Source: Vibrio cincinnatiensis
GTDB lineage: Bacteria; Pseudomonadota; Gammaproteobacteria; Enterobacterales; Vibrionaceae
DNA length: 64,000 nucleotides
Direction of reading: 5' to 3'
NCBI RefSeq assembly: GCF_022113815.1
Contig: NZ_SGOM01000008.1
Coordinates: 109,197-173,196, forward strand
Position numbers and translations under genes: made by a program. Below are positions 34,107 through 45,171 of the stretch, piece by piece. A model generated the notes under the pieces. That model worked only from the letters and a program-made list of their open reading frames with translations, was not told the origin of the DNA and did no database searches. Each line of letters begins with the position of its first letter. The stretch's first letter is position 1.

Positions 34107-34138
34107 TAAAAAAAGGTGAGCTTTTGCTCACCTTTTTA
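34107..34138 (-). terminator. Intrinsic terminator of rpoD
   Basis: AAAGGTGAG-cttttg-CTCACCTTT hairpin with a T run on the minus strand, 16 bases after the rpoD stop. Confidence 0.8.
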
Positions 34139-34153
34139 GTTCATGCTTAACGC

Positions 34154-36022
34154 TTATTCATCAAGGAAGCTGCGCAGGGTTTCTGAGCGGCTTGGGTGAC
34201 GAAGTTTACGCAGTGCTTTCGCTTCAATTTGGCGGATACGTTCACGTGTGACATCAAATTGTTTACCGACTTCTTCCAAAGTGTGATCGGTATTCATATC
34301 GATACCAAAGCGCATACGGAGTACTTTAGCTTCACGAGGGGTGAGGCCTGCAAGTACATCACGAGTGGCTGCTCTTAGACTGGTTGCTGTTGCTGAGTCT
34401 AGTGGTAGCTCAAGTGTTGTATCTTCAATAAAATCACCGAGATGTGAATCTTCATCATCACCGATTGGGGTTTCCATGGAGATGGGTTCTTTGGCAATTT
34501 TTAATACTTTACGAATTTTATCTTCTGGCATTTGCATGCGTTCTGCCAACTCTTCTGGCAGAGGTTCACGGCCCATTTCCTGCAGCATTTGTCGTGAGAT
34601 TCGATTCAGTTTATTGATTGTTTCGATCATATGAACTGGAATTCGAATGGTTCGAGCTTGGTCTGCAATGGAACGTGTGATTGCCTGACGAATCCACCAT
34701 GTTGCATAGGTTGAAAATTTATAACCGCGACGATATTCAAATTTATCAACGGCTTTCATTAGGCCAATGTTACCTTCTTGGATTAAATCCAAGAATTGCA
34801 GACCGCGGTTGGTGTATTTCTTAGCGATAGAAATAACCAAACGTAAGTTTGCTTCCACCATTTCTTTCTTCGCACGGCGAGCTTTAGCTTCACCGATAGA
34901 CATGCGGCGGCTGATATCTTTGATGCGACTCACATCGAGTGAGGTTTCTTGCTCAATGATTTGCAGCTTTTGAATAGAGCGCCGAATTGCTTCTTCATTG
35001 GCTCGAATTTTTTCGACGTAAGGTTTATCTGAAGCAAGTACTTGATCAAGCCATGCTTCGCTCGATTCATTACCGGTAAAGAGTGCGATAAATGATTTTT
35101 TAGGCATTTTCGCTACTTCAACGACCGATTTCATGATCAAGCGTTCTTGAGTGCGTACGCGATCCATCGAGGTTCGAAGGGTATCGACTAGGTGATCAAA
35201 TTGTTTCGGTGTTAGACGGAACTCACGGAAAATATCGAGCATTAACTCAGATGCTTGCTGAGTTTTATTACTGTCGTTACCGTGTTCATTGATCGCTAGC
35301 TGTAAGTTTTGATACTTATTACGTAGCTCGGTAAATTTCTCTAACGCTAGCTCGGGATCGATACCGGTTTCTTCTTCGGTATCATCATCGTTGCTATCAC
35401 CATCTTCGTCTTCATCTTCATCGTCATCAAGATCTTTATCATCACTAAGATCAGTGCCTGTCAGCTCTGAACCAATGTGAGTAGCTGTAGGGGCTGCTGT
35501 GCCATCTTCATTCGGATCGATGAAACCGGAAATTAGGTCGGTTAGACGTAGCTCTTCTGCTTGAACTTTATCAAATTGCTCAAGGATATAAGGAATTGTG
35601 CCTGGATATTCAGCAACGGCGCTTTGAACTTGGTTAATACCATCTTCAATGCGCTTAGCAATATCAATTTCACCTTCACGAGTTAGTAGTTCTACTGTTC
35701 CCATTTCACGCATATACATGCGTACAGGATCAGTCGTTCGACCAATCTCGCTTTCTACGCTTGAAAGCGCTGCGGCAGCGGCTTCCGCCGCGTCTTCATC
35801 AGTGATCGTGTTATCATCGCTTAAAGCGAGATCATCAGCATCGGGGGCCGTTTCTACGACTTTGATGCCCATATCGTTGATCATCTGAATAATATCTTCT
35901 ACTTGCTCGGAATCGACGATTTCAGCAGGTAGGTGGTCATTTACTTCGGCGTAGGTCAGATAGCCTTGTTCCTTGCCTTTAATGACAAGTAATTTTAGCT
36001 GTGACTGCGGATTTTGATCCAT
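34154..36022 (-). CDS. rpoD: RNA polymerase primary sigma factor RpoD (sigma-70)
   Basis: A 622-residue sigma factor directing RNA polymerase to housekeeping promoters. Region 1.1 opens [16 protein letters not shown]. An unusually acidic run of Asp/Glu (about 195-222) lies in the non-conserved region. Region 2 has [20 protein letters not shown] and [13 protein letters not shown] (melting and -10 recognition). Region 4.2 has [20 protein letters not shown] for the -35 element. It is last in rpsU-(yqeY)-dnaG-rpoD, the macromolecular synthesis operon. Confidence 0.97.
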   Translation of the reverse strand: MDQNPQSQLKLLVIKGKEQGYLTYAEVNDHLPAEIVDSEQVEDIIQMINDMGIKVVETAPDADDLALSDDNTITDEDAAEAAAAALSSVESEIGRTTDPVRMYMREMGTVELLTREGEIDIAKRIEDGINQVQSAVAEYPGTIPYILEQFDKVQAEELRLTDLISGFIDPNEDGTAAPTATHIGSELTGTDLSDDKDLDDDEDEDEDGDSNDDDTEEETGIDPELALEKFTELRNKYQNLQLAINEHGNDSNKTQQASELMLDIFREFRLTPKQFDHLVDTLRTSMDRVRTQERLIMKSVVEVAKMPKKSFIALFTGNESSEAWLDQVLASDKPYVEKIRANEEAIRRSIQKLQIIEQETSLDVSRIKDISRRMSIGEAKARRAKKEMVEANLRLVISIAKKYTNRGLQFLDLIQEGNIGLMKAVDKFEYRRGYKFSTYATWWIRQAITRSIADQARTIRIPVHMIETINKLNRISRQMLQEMGREPLPEELAERMQMPEDKIRKVLKIAKEPISMETPIGDDEDSHLGDFIEDTTLELPLDSATATSLRAATRDVLAGLTPREAKVLRMRFGIDMNTDHTLEEVGKQFDVTRERIRQIEAKALRKLRHPSRSETLRSFLDE

Positions 36023-36119
36023 AGACGGTATCCAACTTCGTATCTGGTGAAGGAATAGTATGCGAAATGCAAACCACGTATATTAACAAATTTATTCGTT
36101 GCTGACTATTTAAACTGGG

Positions 36120-37874
36120 TTACGCTTTTAATTCTAGCATTAATGCTACTAGCTCCCTTCTTTCATCGGCTGATAAGCCGACGCTTCTTTCTTTCGCCTG
36201 CAAGTTTTCAATTTGTTTTTCTACGCACTGGGCAAGGATTTTGTCCAATGAGTCTAAAAATAGTTCTTCTTGGTTGTCTTCGACAAGGGGGATTTCCCAG
36301 CTTGCCAGACGAGACAGAAGTGTCTCATTTTTACTATTACGCCAATGTTCAAGTAATTGGCCCGTAGTGATATGGGGGTATTGTTGGCAATTTTCAAGCA
36401 CCTCAACCAATAAACTCAGTCCCGGCAGGGCTAATTCTTTCACACTAGAAAGATCGGGCACCATTTCAGCATAGCTCGGATTTTGCACAAGCAAAGCGAT
36501 AACTTCACGCATGGGGGTTCGCTTGATCTCTTTGTGTGGCAGAGGCCGAGCGTTCAGTGACGAGCTGCGCCGCTGCTTATGGCCCATAAACCCCGTTAAT
36601 TTGTCTAGTTTTTCATCCAGTTCTTGCTGAAAACCGGGATCGGGAATCTTCTCGATTAACTCACTTGATAAAGTTCGTAGGGTCGATTTCCCTTCTACGG
36701 TACCTAAATTAATGGCGTGAGCCTCAATCAAGTTATCAAAGAGGTAACTTGAAAGCGGTTTGGCTTCTTTTACTGCTTGTTCAAAACGAGCTTTACCTTG
36801 TGTTCTGATATAACTGTCAGGATCTTCACCGTCAGGTAAAAAGAGAAATTTAAGAATATTCCCCGTTTTTAGATAACCGAGTGCATTTTCTAAGGCTCGC
36901 CAAGCGGCTTCACGTCCAGCTCGGTCACCATCGTAGCAGCAGACAACAGTATTAGTTTGTCTAAATAGCAGCTGGAGATGATCGCCAGTTGTTGACGTAC
37001 CGAGTGACGCGACGGAGTAATCTACCCCATATTGCGCCAACGCAACCACATCCATATAGCCTTCTACCACTAAAATTTGTTCTGGCTCTCTATAGGCTTC
37101 TAAGACTTCGTAGAGCCCATAAAGTTCTTTCCCTTTATGAAAAATCGGTGTTTCTGGTGAATTCAGATATTTTGGGGTGCCATCACCAATGACTCGCCCA
37201 CCAAAGCCTATCACTCGGCCTCTGCGATCTCGTATGGGGAACATGATTCGACCACGAAAGCGATCATAGCGATTGCCTTTGTCGTTTTCGATCAGCATAC
37301 CGCCAGTCACGAGCATCTCTTGATTTTGTCGGCTTTGGCCAAAGTTTTTACGAATAAGATCCCATTCATCGGCGACATAACCGATGCCAAATTTTTGGAC
37401 GATCTCGCCGGATAAACCTCGATTTTTTAAATATTCAATCGCTTGGCGGCTAGCGGGAGCTTTTAATTGTTGGCGATAGAATTGTGCAATGCTACCCAGA
37501 AGGTCATATAAGGTTCGCTTTTCTTCACTGTTGCTGCGTGGTGCTTGTTGATTAAAAGGGCCGCCGGGGCGAGTTTCTCTAGGAACTTCTAGCCCAAGTG
37601 ATGAGGCAAGTTCTTCAATCGCTTCTGGAAATTCAAGCCGTTCATATTCCATGAGAAAATCGATCGCATTACCGTGTACACCACAACCAAAGCAGTGGTA
37701 GAACTGTTTTTCTTGGCTAACGCTAAAAGAAGGGGTTTTCTCATTATGGAAAGGGCAACAAGCACTGTAATTTTTCCCCTTTTTTTTAAGTTTTACGCGT
37801 GCGTCAATGATGTCGACAATATCGAGTCGAGCAAGCAGATCATCAATGAAACTACGGGGGATTTGTCCTGCCAT
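36120..37874 (-). CDS. dnaG: DNA primase DnaG
   Basis: A 584-residue primase that makes RNA primers at the replication fork. The N-terminal CHC2 zinc finger is at CPFHNEKTPSFS...YHCFGCG (about 40-64), followed by the TOPRIM core (EGYMDV near 264 and YDGDRAGREAA with the acidic pair near 305). A C-terminal helicase-binding domain follows. The start at 37874 (MAGQIPRSFIDDL) is where family members begin; the longer frame adds 27 hydrophobic residues with no support. rpoD lies 97 bases downstream. Confidence 0.96.
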   Translation of the reverse strand: MAGQIPRSFIDDLLARLDIVDIIDARVKLKKKGKNYSACCPFHNEKTPSFSVSQEKQFYHCFGCGVHGNAIDFLMEYERLEFPEAIEELASSLGLEVPRETRPGGPFNQQAPRSNSEEKRTLYDLLGSIAQFYRQQLKAPASRQAIEYLKNRGLSGEIVQKFGIGYVADEWDLIRKNFGQSRQNQEMLVTGGMLIENDKGNRYDRFRGRIMFPIRDRRGRVIGFGGRVIGDGTPKYLNSPETPIFHKGKELYGLYEVLEAYREPEQILVVEGYMDVVALAQYGVDYSVASLGTSTTGDHLQLLFRQTNTVVCCYDGDRAGREAAWRALENALGYLKTGNILKFLFLPDGEDPDSYIRTQGKARFEQAVKEAKPLSSYLFDNLIEAHAINLGTVEGKSTLRTLSSELIEKIPDPGFQQELDEKLDKLTGFMGHKQRRSSSLNARPLPHKEIKRTPMREVIALLVQNPSYAEMVPDLSSVKELALPGLSLLVEVLENCQQYPHITTGQLLEHWRNSKNETLLSRLASWEIPLVEDNQEELFLDSLDKILAQCVEKQIENLQAKERSVGLSADERRELVALMLELKA

Positions 37875-37917
37875 ACAACCTAAAAAAGAGATAAAAACAA
37901 AAAGTGTAGATACGAAC

Positions 37918-37948
37918 AAGCCGTGCTTACCAGAAGATAGCACGGCTT
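37918..37948 (-). terminator. Hairpin between yqeY and dnaG, attenuator-like
   Basis: AAGCCGTGCT (37918-37927) pairs with AGCACGGCTT (37939-37948). There is no strong T run next to it on the minus strand, so it may only partly stop transcription into dnaG, as in the E. coli rpsU-dnaG gap. Confidence 0.55.
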
Positions 37949-37967
37949 GATGCAATTGGGTGTGGGA

Positions 37968-38411
37968 TTAAGCGAGTTTAGCGCGAACCAAACCGCTCAC
38001 TTTACCCATATCTGCACGCCCTTGAATTTGTGGTTTCAGAAGAGCCATCACTTTACCCATGTCTTGCATGCCTGCGGCTTCAGATTCTGTTACTGCACGT
38101 TCAATTAATGCTGTAACTTCTTCTTCAGTCAAAGGTTGAGGCATAAATTCCTCAAGGACGGTGATTTCTGCTGTTTCCACATCAGCAAGATCTTGACGAT
38201 TCGCTGCTTCGTACTGCGCAACAGAGTCACGACGTTGTTTAACCATCTTAGTGAGCACAGCAATAATGTCGTCATCGTTCAGAGTGATCTGCTCGTCAAC
38301 TTCTCGTTGCTTAATGGCTGAGAGGGCTAAACGAATAGTGCCAAGGCGCGCTTTGTCCTTGGCTTTCATCGCTAATTTTTGCTCTTCTTTGAGAGTGTCA
38401 ATCAGAGCCAT
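37968..38411 (-). CDS. yqeY: GatB/YqeY-domain protein
   Basis: A 147-residue helical protein of the YqeY family, related to the tail of the GatB subunit of the Glu/Asp-tRNA amidotransferase. The start ALIDTLKEEQKLAMKAKDK and the C-terminal GRADMGKVSGLVRAKL are family features. It lies between rpsU and dnaG, its usual place in vibrios. Biochemical role not established; tRNA-related binding is the usual suggestion. Confidence 0.9.
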   Translation of the reverse strand: MALIDTLKEEQKLAMKAKDKARLGTIRLALSAIKQREVDEQITLNDDDIIAVLTKMVKQRRDSVAQYEAANRQDLADVETAEITVLEEFMPQPLTEEEVTALIERAVTESEAAGMQDMGKVMALLKPQIQGRADMGKVSGLVRAKLA

Positions 38412-38438
38412 AACTGATTCCTTTTTGAGAGTCAGTTA

Positions 38439-38654
38439 TTAGTACAGGCGAACGCGACGAGCGTTTTCACGAGCTAGCTTCTTAGCATGACGCTTTTGAG
38501 CAGCTGCTTTAGCACGTTTGCGAACAGTAGTTGGTTTTTCGTAGTGCTCACGACGACGCACTTCAGAAAGGATACCTGCTTTTTCGCAAGAGCGCTTAAA
38601 ACGACGTAGTGCTACGTCGAACGGTTCGTTTTCACGTACTTTAACTATTGGCAT
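38439..38654 (-). CDS. rpsU: 30S ribosomal protein S21
   Basis: A 71-residue, very basic ribosomal protein ([20 protein letters not shown]), full length. It assists 16S rRNA-mRNA pairing in the 30S subunit. It is first in the macromolecular synthesis operon and divergent from tsaD. Confidence 0.97.
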   Translation of the reverse strand: MPIVKVRENEPFDVALRRFKRSCEKAGILSEVRRREHYEKPTTVRKRAKAAAQKRHAKKLARENARRVRLY

Positions 38655-38895
38655 ATGCCTTTCACCTCAGGGGTTAATTCGTTAACGCTGGCATTTTGTG
38701 ACCAAAGTAACAAGATAATCTGTTAACTAGGACGAGAACCAGCTTGATCAAAAATGGTGCCGAATTTTAATCCGATCACTATCCTTTTGTAAAGCACTTT
38801 GTTGTTTACTGTCTGCGCAAAATTTGTTTGTGACGTAAAGGCGAGGTAACATGAGCGCAATTTTTATTGATAGCAGACAGCGTGCTGAGAAGACT

Positions 38896-39912
38896 ATGCG
38901 CATTATTGGAATTGAAACGTCTTGTGATGAAACAGGAATTGCGATTTATGACGATCAACAAGGCTTGTTGGCTCATAAGCTCTATAGCCAAGTTAAACTG
39001 CATGCCGATTATGGCGGTGTGGTGCCTGAACTTGCCTCGCGTGACCATGTAAAAAAAACCATTCCTTTGATTCAAGCGGCGATGGCTGAGGCAAATGTCA
39101 CCCCTGATGATATTGATGGTGTGGCTTATACCGCTGGGCCGGGCTTGGTGGGGGCTTTATTAGTCGGTGCAACCATTGGGCGCAGTTTGGCTTACGCTTG
39201 GAATGTGCCAGCCGTGGCCGTTCACCATATGGAAGGGCATTTACTGGCTCCAATGTTAGAAGATAATCCGCCCCCATTTCCGTTTGTTGCCGTATTGGTT
39301 TCAGGTGGGCATTCTATGATGGTGGAAGTTAAAGGTATTGGTGATTATACCATTTTAGGTGAGTCGATTGATGATGCGGCGGGTGAGGCGTTTGATAAAA
39401 CGGCTAAGCTGATGGGGCTTGATTACCCTGGTGGTCCACTATTGGCTCGCTTGGCTGAAAAAGGGACGCCTGGTCGTTTTAAGTTTCCTCGTCCAATGAC
39501 GGATCGTCCAGGATTAGATATGAGCTTTTCAGGGCTAAAAACTTTCACGGCCAATACTATCGCGGCTAATGGTGATGATGAACAAACTCGGGCTGATATT
39601 GCTTACGCTTTCCAAGAGGCAGTGTGTGACACATTAGTGATTAAGTGTAAACGTGCATTAGAGCAAACCGGAATGACGCGTATTGTGATTGCAGGAGGTG
39701 TGAGTGCCAACAAACAACTGCGTCAAGAATTGGCCACGTTAGCGAAAAAAGTAGGGGGAGAAGTCTATTATCCTCGTACCGAATTTTGTACTGATAATGG
39801 TGCGATGATCGCCTATGCAGGAATGCAGCGTTTAAAAAATGGCGATGTGACAGAACTCAGTATTGAAGCAAAACCTCGTTGGCCGATTGATCAACTTACC
39901 GCAATTATTTAA
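38896..39912 (+). CDS. tsaD: tRNA N6-threonylcarbamoyladenosine (t6A) transferase TsaD
   Basis: A 338-residue ASKHA-fold enzyme that transfers threonylcarbamoyl to A37 of ANN-decoding tRNAs, with TsaB and TsaE. The start [14 protein letters not shown], the metal-binding HHMEGH (about 110-115), the VSGGHSMM phosphate loop and [10 protein letters not shown] are all present. The start at 38896 is taken over 38851 because the conserved N-terminus begins there. A terminator follows at 39918-39949. Confidence 0.95.
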   Translation: MRIIGIETSCDETGIAIYDDQQGLLAHKLYSQVKLHADYGGVVPELASRDHVKKTIPLIQAAMAEANVTPDDIDGVAYTAGPGLVGALLVGATIGRSLAYAWNVPAVAVHHMEGHLLAPMLEDNPPPFPFVAVLVSGGHSMMVEVKGIGDYTILGESIDDAAGEAFDKTAKLMGLDYPGGPLLARLAEKGTPGRFKFPRPMTDRPGLDMSFSGLKTFTANTIAANGDDEQTRADIAYAFQEAVCDTLVIKCKRALEQTGMTRIVIAGGVSANKQLRQELATLAKKVGGEVYYPRTEFCTDNGAMIAYAGMQRLKNGDVTELSIEAKPRWPIDQLTAII

Positions 39913-39917
39913 TTATA

Positions 39918-39949
39918 CTGCGGTCACTTTTGGTGACCGTATGTTTTTC
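39918..39949. terminator. Terminator between convergent tsaD and plsY
   Basis: GCGGTCAC-tttt-GGTGACCG hairpin followed by TATGTTTTT. Confidence 0.7.
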
Positions 39950-40029
39950 CTGCCGAAGTCGCTCTGCTAGCGGCAAAGATGTTCGTGTTGATTTAAGGTT
40001 GGTGAGCAAGTCGACTATTTAACTAAAAA

Positions 40030-40632
40030 CTAATCGTTAGAGGGTTTACCTTCTCCCACTTTGGGCTCAGTACCAGTAAAAAGACGTTTAATGTTCTGCT
40101 GATGGCGAAGGACTATCAAACAGCAAAGCATGGCAACGGGTAAGGTATATTGTGGTTTGACCATCCAAGTGTAAAAAGGGGTCAAAAGTACGGTAATGAG
40201 AGCGGCCAGTGATGAGTAACGAAAAATAACGGCTACGGCTATCCATGTTGCCATGACCATTCCTGTTAAATCTAATCCAATGGGGGCGATTGCGCCTAAT
40301 GCGGTGGCAACGCCTTTCCCACCTTTAAAATGAAAAAAGAGTGGATACATATGGCCAAGGCAAGCCGCTATTCCCACTAAACCAAGCATTAATGGATCGA
40401 TATTTAAATAGTACCCACCCCAGACAGGAATAGTTCCTTTTAGCATGTCACACAGTAAAACGGCAATGGCGGCTTTTTTCCCCCCAATACGTAAGACATT
40501 CGTTGCTCCCGGATTGTGTGATCCGACTGCACGAGGGTCTGGCAAGCGTAGTACGCGACAAATCAGCACCGCACTGGATATGGAACCCAGTAAATAGGCG
40601 CAAATGATCATAGTCAGTACCAATGGCGTCAT
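40030..40632 (-). CDS. plsY: Glycerol-3-phosphate acyltransferase PlsY
   Basis: A 200-residue inner-membrane enzyme with about five hydrophobic segments that acylates glycerol-3-phosphate from acyl-phosphate (first step of phospholipid synthesis). Motifs [21 protein letters not shown] and [13 protein letters not shown] are the three PlsY signatures. Divergent from folB, with a 190-base gap. Confidence 0.94.
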   Translation of the reverse strand: MTPLVLTMIICAYLLGSISSAVLICRVLRLPDPRAVGSHNPGATNVLRIGGKKAAIAVLLCDMLKGTIPVWGGYYLNIDPLMLGLVGIAACLGHMYPLFFHFKGGKGVATALGAIAPIGLDLTGMVMATWIAVAVIFRYSSLAALITVLLTPFYTWMVKPQYTLPVAMLCCLIVLRHQQNIKRLFTGTEPKVGEGKPSND

Positions 40633-40822
40633 AGAACCCTCAAAATGGTGATTTCGCTAGGCGAGGTTTACAAGTCCTTGTTAACCAAGCTCAAAAATAA
40701 AAATTCTCACGTGAATTTCGCATCAAGAGGTGGTTTAGGTATATGATATCCCGATTAACCACAATAGTACGTTTTTTTACTCAATTTGGGTATCCGACCT
40801 GTGAAAAGGATGTAATACAAGC

Positions 40823-41176
40823 ATGGATAAAGTCTTTATCGAGCAGTTAACCGTGATCACTACAATTGGTGTTTATGATTGGGAACAAACCATTAAGCAA
40901 AAATTAGTGCTCGATCTGGAGATGGCACACGATAATCGCCTGGCAGGGAAAAGTGATGATGTCGCAGATGCTCTGGATTATGCTCAAGTCAGCCAAGCGG
41001 TGATTGAACATATTGAACAGGGGCGGTTTTTATTGGTGGAGCGTGTGGCAGAAGAGGTCGCCGAACTGATTATGCATCGTTTCTCTGTGCCTTGGATACG
41101 AGTTCGATTAACCAAGCCTGGAGCCGTTCCTAACGCCAAAGGGGTTGGTGTTGTCATTGAACGAGGGCAGGCATGA
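40823..41176 (+). CDS. folB: Dihydroneopterin aldolase FolB
   Basis: A 117-residue folate enzyme cleaving 7,8-dihydroneopterin to 6-hydroxymethyl-dihydropterin and glycolaldehyde. The start MDKVFIEQLTVITTIGVYDWE and ALDYAQVSQAV are family marks; the C-terminal KPGAVPNAKGVGVVIER is the pterin-site region. It overlaps folK by 4 bases. Confidence 0.93.
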   Translation: MDKVFIEQLTVITTIGVYDWEQTIKQKLVLDLEMAHDNRLAGKSDDVADALDYAQVSQAVIEHIEQGRFLLVERVAEEVAELIMHRFSVPWIRVRLTKPGAVPNAKGVGVVIERGQA

Positions 41177-41667
41177 TCACCTGCTATATTGGTGTAGGTT
41201 CTAACCTTCAGAGGCATAAGCATATTGAAGCGGCTTACCATGAATTAACTCAAGTGGGGGAGCAACTACGTTTATCCACCATTTATGAGTGTGACTCATT
41301 GGGGTTTGATAGCCATGCTTTTTATAACCTTGTGGTTGAGTTACAAACTTCGTTGCCTTTAGCTGCACTGGTGAAAAAACTGCGTGAGATTGAACTGCGT
41401 TGGGGAAGAGCGGTCGAAGCAAAGAAGTTTCAAGACCGAACGTTAGATTTGGACTTGATTTTGTATGGCGATGTAGTCTCTGTTGACACGCCGATAATTC
41501 CACGGGCAGATATTTATCACTACCCTTTTGTGATTCAGCCCTTGTATGAATTGTGTCCACAGTTATCTATTCCGGGAGATGAGCAAACGATCGAGCAGGT
41601 ATGGCTTACTGCTTCGAATTTGTCATCACTTACGCCAGTTCCATTGTGGTTTTCAATTAATCGTTAG
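41173..41667 (+). CDS. folK: HPPK, 6-hydroxymethyl-dihydropterin pyrophosphokinase FolK
   Basis: A 164-residue enzyme that adds pyrophosphate from ATP in the folate pathway, directly following FolB's step. It shows [17 protein letters not shown] at the start and the [12 protein letters not shown] motif that holds the Mg-binding Asp residues. It begins 4 bases inside folB, so the two are translationally coupled. Confidence 0.93.
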   Translation: MITCYIGVGSNLQRHKHIEAAYHELTQVGEQLRLSTIYECDSLGFDSHAFYNLVVELQTSLPLAALVKKLREIELRWGRAVEAKKFQDRTLDLDLILYGDVVSVDTPIIPRADIYHYPFVIQPLYELCPQLSIPGDEQTIEQVWLTASNLSSLTPVPLWFSINR

Positions 41668-41678
41668 TAGAGAAAAAA

Positions 41679-42482
41679 ATGAATTATTTTGAAGCGTTTA
41701 TGTTGGCCCTTATTCAAGGATTGACAGAATTTCTGCCTATTTCCAGTTCTGCTCATTTAATTTTACCTTCGGCGATTTTTGGGTGGGCGGATCAAGGGTT
41801 AGCCTTTGATGTTGCAGTGCATGTTGGCACTTTGGCTGCCGTGGTAATTTATTTTCGTCATGAAGTGGTGACTTTGCTTAATGCTTTTGTTGCTTCTGTT
41901 TTCAAAGGGGAGCGTGGCAAAGAGGCAAAATTGGCGTGGCTGATCATTTTAGCCACCATACCGGCCTGTATTCTCGGGCTGTTAATGAAAGATATTGTAG
42001 AGTTTTACCTGCGTAGTGCTTGGGTTATCGCAGTAACGACCATTATTTTTGGTTTACTGTTGTGGTATGTGGACAAGCGCGCTCGCTTAGTTAGCGATGA
42101 ATATCAAGCCGGGTGGAAACAAGCACTGTTTGTCGGACTGGCGCAAGCGTTAGCCATCATTCCGGGCACTTCGCGTTCAGGGGCAACCATTACGGCGGCT
42201 CTTTATCTTGGTTTCACTCGTGAAGCTGCTGCTCGTTTTTCTTTTCTGATGTCAATTCCTATTATTACTCTTGCGGGGGGGTACTTAGGCTTACAATTGA
42301 TGGCGAGTGGTGAGCCTGTTGAGGTGAATTTTTTACTCACAGGAATGATCACCTCTTTTGTGAGTGCTTATCTGTGTATTTTCTTTTTCTTAAAATTAAT
42401 TTCACGTATGGGAATGACCCCCTTTGTGATTTATCGGCTTATTTTAGGCGGAGGCTTGTTTCTTTTTCTGCTGAGTCAGTAA
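41679..42482 (+). CDS. uppP: Undecaprenyl-diphosphatase UppP (BacA)
   Basis: A 267-residue membrane enzyme that dephosphorylates undecaprenyl pyrophosphate to recycle the lipid carrier for cell-wall synthesis; it also gives bacitracin resistance. The [13 protein letters not shown] block near the N-terminus and [10 protein letters not shown] near residue 165 are the catalytic signatures. Eight or so membrane helices. It follows folK by 11 bases. Confidence 0.95.
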   Translation: MNYFEAFMLALIQGLTEFLPISSSAHLILPSAIFGWADQGLAFDVAVHVGTLAAVVIYFRHEVVTLLNAFVASVFKGERGKEAKLAWLIILATIPACILGLLMKDIVEFYLRSAWVIAVTTIIFGLLLWYVDKRARLVSDEYQAGWKQALFVGLAQALAIIPGTSRSGATITAALYLGFTREAAARFSFLMSIPIITLAGGYLGLQLMASGEPVEVNFLLTGMITSFVSAYLCIFFFLKLISRMGMTPFVIYRLILGGGLFLFLLSQ

Positions 42483-42623
42483 ATGACGATATCATGACGA
42501 AGCATTGGTGATGCTTACTCGCCTGAGTTTTGTGCTTATGGTATAAGTGGGCTCTTTTCTAATCGAACAACGCCTACTGTGCCGCTAGATATGGCGCAGT
42601 AATGGCCCATGAGAGTGGATGTA

Positions 42624-42908
42624 ATGCGAGTATTTGCAATAACGTTATTGTTGTTATTTGGTTGGCTTCAATACCATTTATGGCTAGGAAAAAACGGAAT
42701 TGCAGACTATCGGTTAGTCGCCAGTGAAATCGTCGTTCAAGAGCAAGTGAACAGCAATTTACAGCAGAGAAACCAAGAAATGTTTGCGGAAATTGATGAC
42801 TTGCGGCAAGGGTTAGATGCCATTGAAGAGCGTGCTCGGCATGAGCTGGGAATGGTGAAAGAAGGGGAAACCTTTTTTCGGGTTATCGGTGAGGAGCCAC
42901 GCGGATGA
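42624..42908 (+). CDS. ftsB: Cell division protein FtsB
   Basis: A 94-residue bitopic protein. An N-terminal membrane helix ([16 protein letters not shown]) is followed by a periplasmic coiled coil (about 40-75) that joins FtsL and FtsQ at the septum. The start at 42624 (MRVFAITLL) matches E. coli FtsB; 42609 would add five unlikely residues. It overlaps ispD by 4 bases, the common ftsB-ispD-ispF arrangement. Confidence 0.92.
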   Translation: MRVFAITLLLLFGWLQYHLWLGKNGIADYRLVASEIVVQEQVNSNLQQRNQEMFAEIDDLRQGLDAIEERARHELGMVKEGETFFRVIGEEPRG

Positions 42909-43606
42909 CGTCATTGATTACGGCTATTGTTCCTGCTGCGGGCGTTGGAAAACGCATGCAAGCCGATCGCCCTAAACAATATCTTATGCTGGGTGAGCGA
43001 ACGGTGCTTGAGCATACCGTTGCTGCTTTATTGGCTCATCCTCGTGTCGGTAATGTGGTGATTGCAGTCAGTGAAGAAGACCCTTATTTCTGTACTCTTC
43101 CTCTCGCCCATCACCCAAGAGTGATTCGTGCTTGTGGTGGTAAAGAACGGGCTGACTCAGTACTGAATGCTTTGCGTTTAGTCAGCCAAATAAAATTGAG
43201 TTCATGGGTGATGGTGCATGATGCAGCTCGTCCTTGTATTACTCAAGGTGATCTTACTCAGTTAATTGAGTGTGCGCAGGCACATCCTGTCGGAGCGATT
43301 TTAGCTTCTCCAGTACGTGACACAATGAAACGAGGCAATGTCACAAATACGATTGAGCAAACGGTAGATCGCGAAGCACTTTGGCATGCGTTAACACCGC
43401 AAATGTTCCCTGTTGAATTATTGTTGTCAGCATTAGAAAACGCTTTAGCTGAACAAGCCATTATTACCGATGAAGCTTCTGCATTAGAGTGGATTGGGAA
43501 AAAACCAGCGTTAGTTTCCGGACGTGCTGACAACATAAAAATTACCCAGCCAGAAGATCTCGCCCTCGCCGAGTTCTATTTCAATCGGAGTAAGGAAAAA
43601 AGATGA
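42905..43606 (+). CDS. ispD: MEP cytidylyltransferase IspD
   Basis: A 233-residue enzyme that makes CDP-methylerythritol from MEP and CTP in the isoprenoid MEP pathway. [20 protein letters not shown] is the nucleotide-binding loop, and [11 protein letters not shown] and TDEASALEW are further motifs. Overlaps ftsB and ispF by 4 bases each. Confidence 0.95.
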   Translation: MTSLITAIVPAAGVGKRMQADRPKQYLMLGERTVLEHTVAALLAHPRVGNVVIAVSEEDPYFCTLPLAHHPRVIRACGGKERADSVLNALRLVSQIKLSSWVMVHDAARPCITQGDLTQLIECAQAHPVGAILASPVRDTMKRGNVTNTIEQTVDREALWHALTPQMFPVELLLSALENALAEQAIITDEASALEWIGKKPALVSGRADNIKITQPEDLALAEFYFNRSKEKR

Positions 43607-44082
43607 TACGTATTGGTCATGGTTTTGACGTACATAAATTTGGGGGAAATGGTCCGATCATGATTGGCGGCGTGGCCATTCCTTATGAACAAGGTCTTAT
43701 TGCTCATTCCGATGGTGATGTTGCACTACATGCTTTATGTGATGCTTTACTCGGTGCTATTGCAGCAGGCGATATTGGTCGTCACTTTCCAGATACGGAT
43801 GATCAGTGGAAAGGGGCAGACAGTCGTGCTTTGCTAAGAGATGTATATCAGCGTGTCAAACAACAAGGTTACCGGTTAGGTAATGCTGATATCACCCTTT
43901 TAGCTCAAGCGCCAAAAATGGCTCCGCACATTGATGCGATGTGTCGTACCATTAGTGAAGATTTACAAACCGAGCTTGGCAATATAAATGTTAAAGCCAC
44001 TACGACTGAGCGTTTAGGGTTTACTGGGCGTAAAGAAGGTATTGCCTGTGAAGCCGTCGTCTTATTGGTTAAAGTTGAATAA
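43603..44082 (+). CDS. ispF: MECDP synthase IspF
   Basis: A 159-residue trimeric Zn/Mn enzyme that cyclises CDP-ME 2-phosphate. The metal site Asp-X-His is in GHGFDVHKF, and [17 protein letters not shown] and FPDTDDQW are present. It overlaps ispD by 4 bases. Confidence 0.95.
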   Translation: MIRIGHGFDVHKFGGNGPIMIGGVAIPYEQGLIAHSDGDVALHALCDALLGAIAAGDIGRHFPDTDDQWKGADSRALLRDVYQRVKQQGYRLGNADITLLAQAPKMAPHIDAMCRTISEDLQTELGNINVKATTTERLGFTGRKEGIACEAVVLLVKVE

Positions 44083-44124
44083 ATACTCTCTCTGAGCCTA
44101 CGTCTAAATAACGAGAATTATTAA

Positions 44125-45171
44125 ATGAGCGATCTTCTCTCCCCGTTGGCCTATTTATGTGGTCAACCTATCGCAAAAGCAAAAATTAAAGCGTCTCCTG
44201 AGCATTTTAAAGTGGTTGAAGACTTAGGTTATGAGTTTTCTGGGCAAGGCGAACACGTCATGGTCTGTATTCGCAAAACGGGTGAAAATACCAGTTTTGT
44301 TGCCAATGAGTTGGCAAAAGCGTGTGGCGTAAAATCTAAAGATGTGGGTTGGGCAGGTTTAAAAGATCGCCATGCTGTCACCGAGCAGTGGCTGAGTGTT
44401 TATCTCCCGGATGGAAAATTCCCCAATTTAGCTGCATTTGAAGCGCAATACCCCAGTATTGAAGTGCTAGCGATGACTCGTCATCACAAAAAATTGCGTC
44501 CAGGCGATCTACGAGGTAATCATTTTGAGCTGTTATTGAGTGAAGTCAGTAATATGGCTGATGTCATGCAACGCTTACCTATGATCGCTCAACAAGGTGT
44601 TCCTAATTATTTTGGCCAACAGCGTTTTGGTCGAGAAGGGAATAATGTTTCGGAAGCTCGCCGTTGGGGGCGGGATAACGTCCGTTCTCGTAATCAAAAT
44701 CAACGTAGTTTGTATCTATCTGCAGCCCGTTCATGGATCTTCAATCATATTGTTTCTCAGCGAATTCAAGCTGGGTGCTTTGATCGCTTTATCGAAGGGG
44801 ATATTGCTTTAAAAGAAGGGCAAGCCATTTTGATCTCTGCTGATCAATTGGCTGAGTTTAATCAGCAACTTGCTCTTCAACAAGTACAGATTTCAGCCGC
44901 TCTGGCCGGAGATAATGCCTTACCCACCGAAAAAGAAGCATTAAAGATTGAACAGCGAGAGTTGGATGCTGAGCCTGAGCTCATGGCTTTGATTCGAGGT
45001 AATCGAATGCGTCATGAACGACGCGCAATTTCGCTTGTTCCTAAACTTTTCAGTTGGGAAGCCGAAGACCATACCATCAAACTCAAATTTACGTTAGATG
45101 CTGGTAGCTTCGCTACTTCGATCATTCGTGAATTAGTGGAAGAGATCCCCGTTGAACGAGTCTATGAGTAG
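44125..45171 (+). CDS. truD: tRNA pseudouridine(13) synthase TruD
   Basis: A 348-residue pseudouridine synthase that modifies U13 of tRNA-Glu. The catalytic Asp lies in [15 protein letters not shown] (about residue 80), with [14 protein letters not shown] as a second family motif. It lies 42 bases after ispF. Its end overlaps the surE start by 8 bases. Confidence 0.93.
   Translation: MSDLLSPLAYLCGQPIAKAKIKASPEHFKVVEDLGYEFSGQGEHVMVCIRKTGENTSFVANELAKACGVKSKDVGWAGLKDRHAVTEQWLSVYLPDGKFPNLAAFEAQYPSIEVLAMTRHHKKLRPGDLRGNHFELLLSEVSNMADVMQRLPMIAQQGVPNYFGQQRFGREGNNVSEARRWGRDNVRSRNQNQRSLYLSAARSWIFNHIVSQRIQAGCFDRFIEGDIALKEGQAILISADQLAEFNQQLALQQVQISAALAGDNALPTEKEALKIEQRELDAEPELMALIRGNRMRHERRAISLVPKLFSWEAEDHTIKLKFTLDAGSFATSIIRELVEEIPVERVYE

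Noticed and set aside
36120..37955. 611-residue version of DnaG
   Set aside because: The extra 27 residues lie over the intergenic hairpin; the family start is MAGQIPRSF at 37874.
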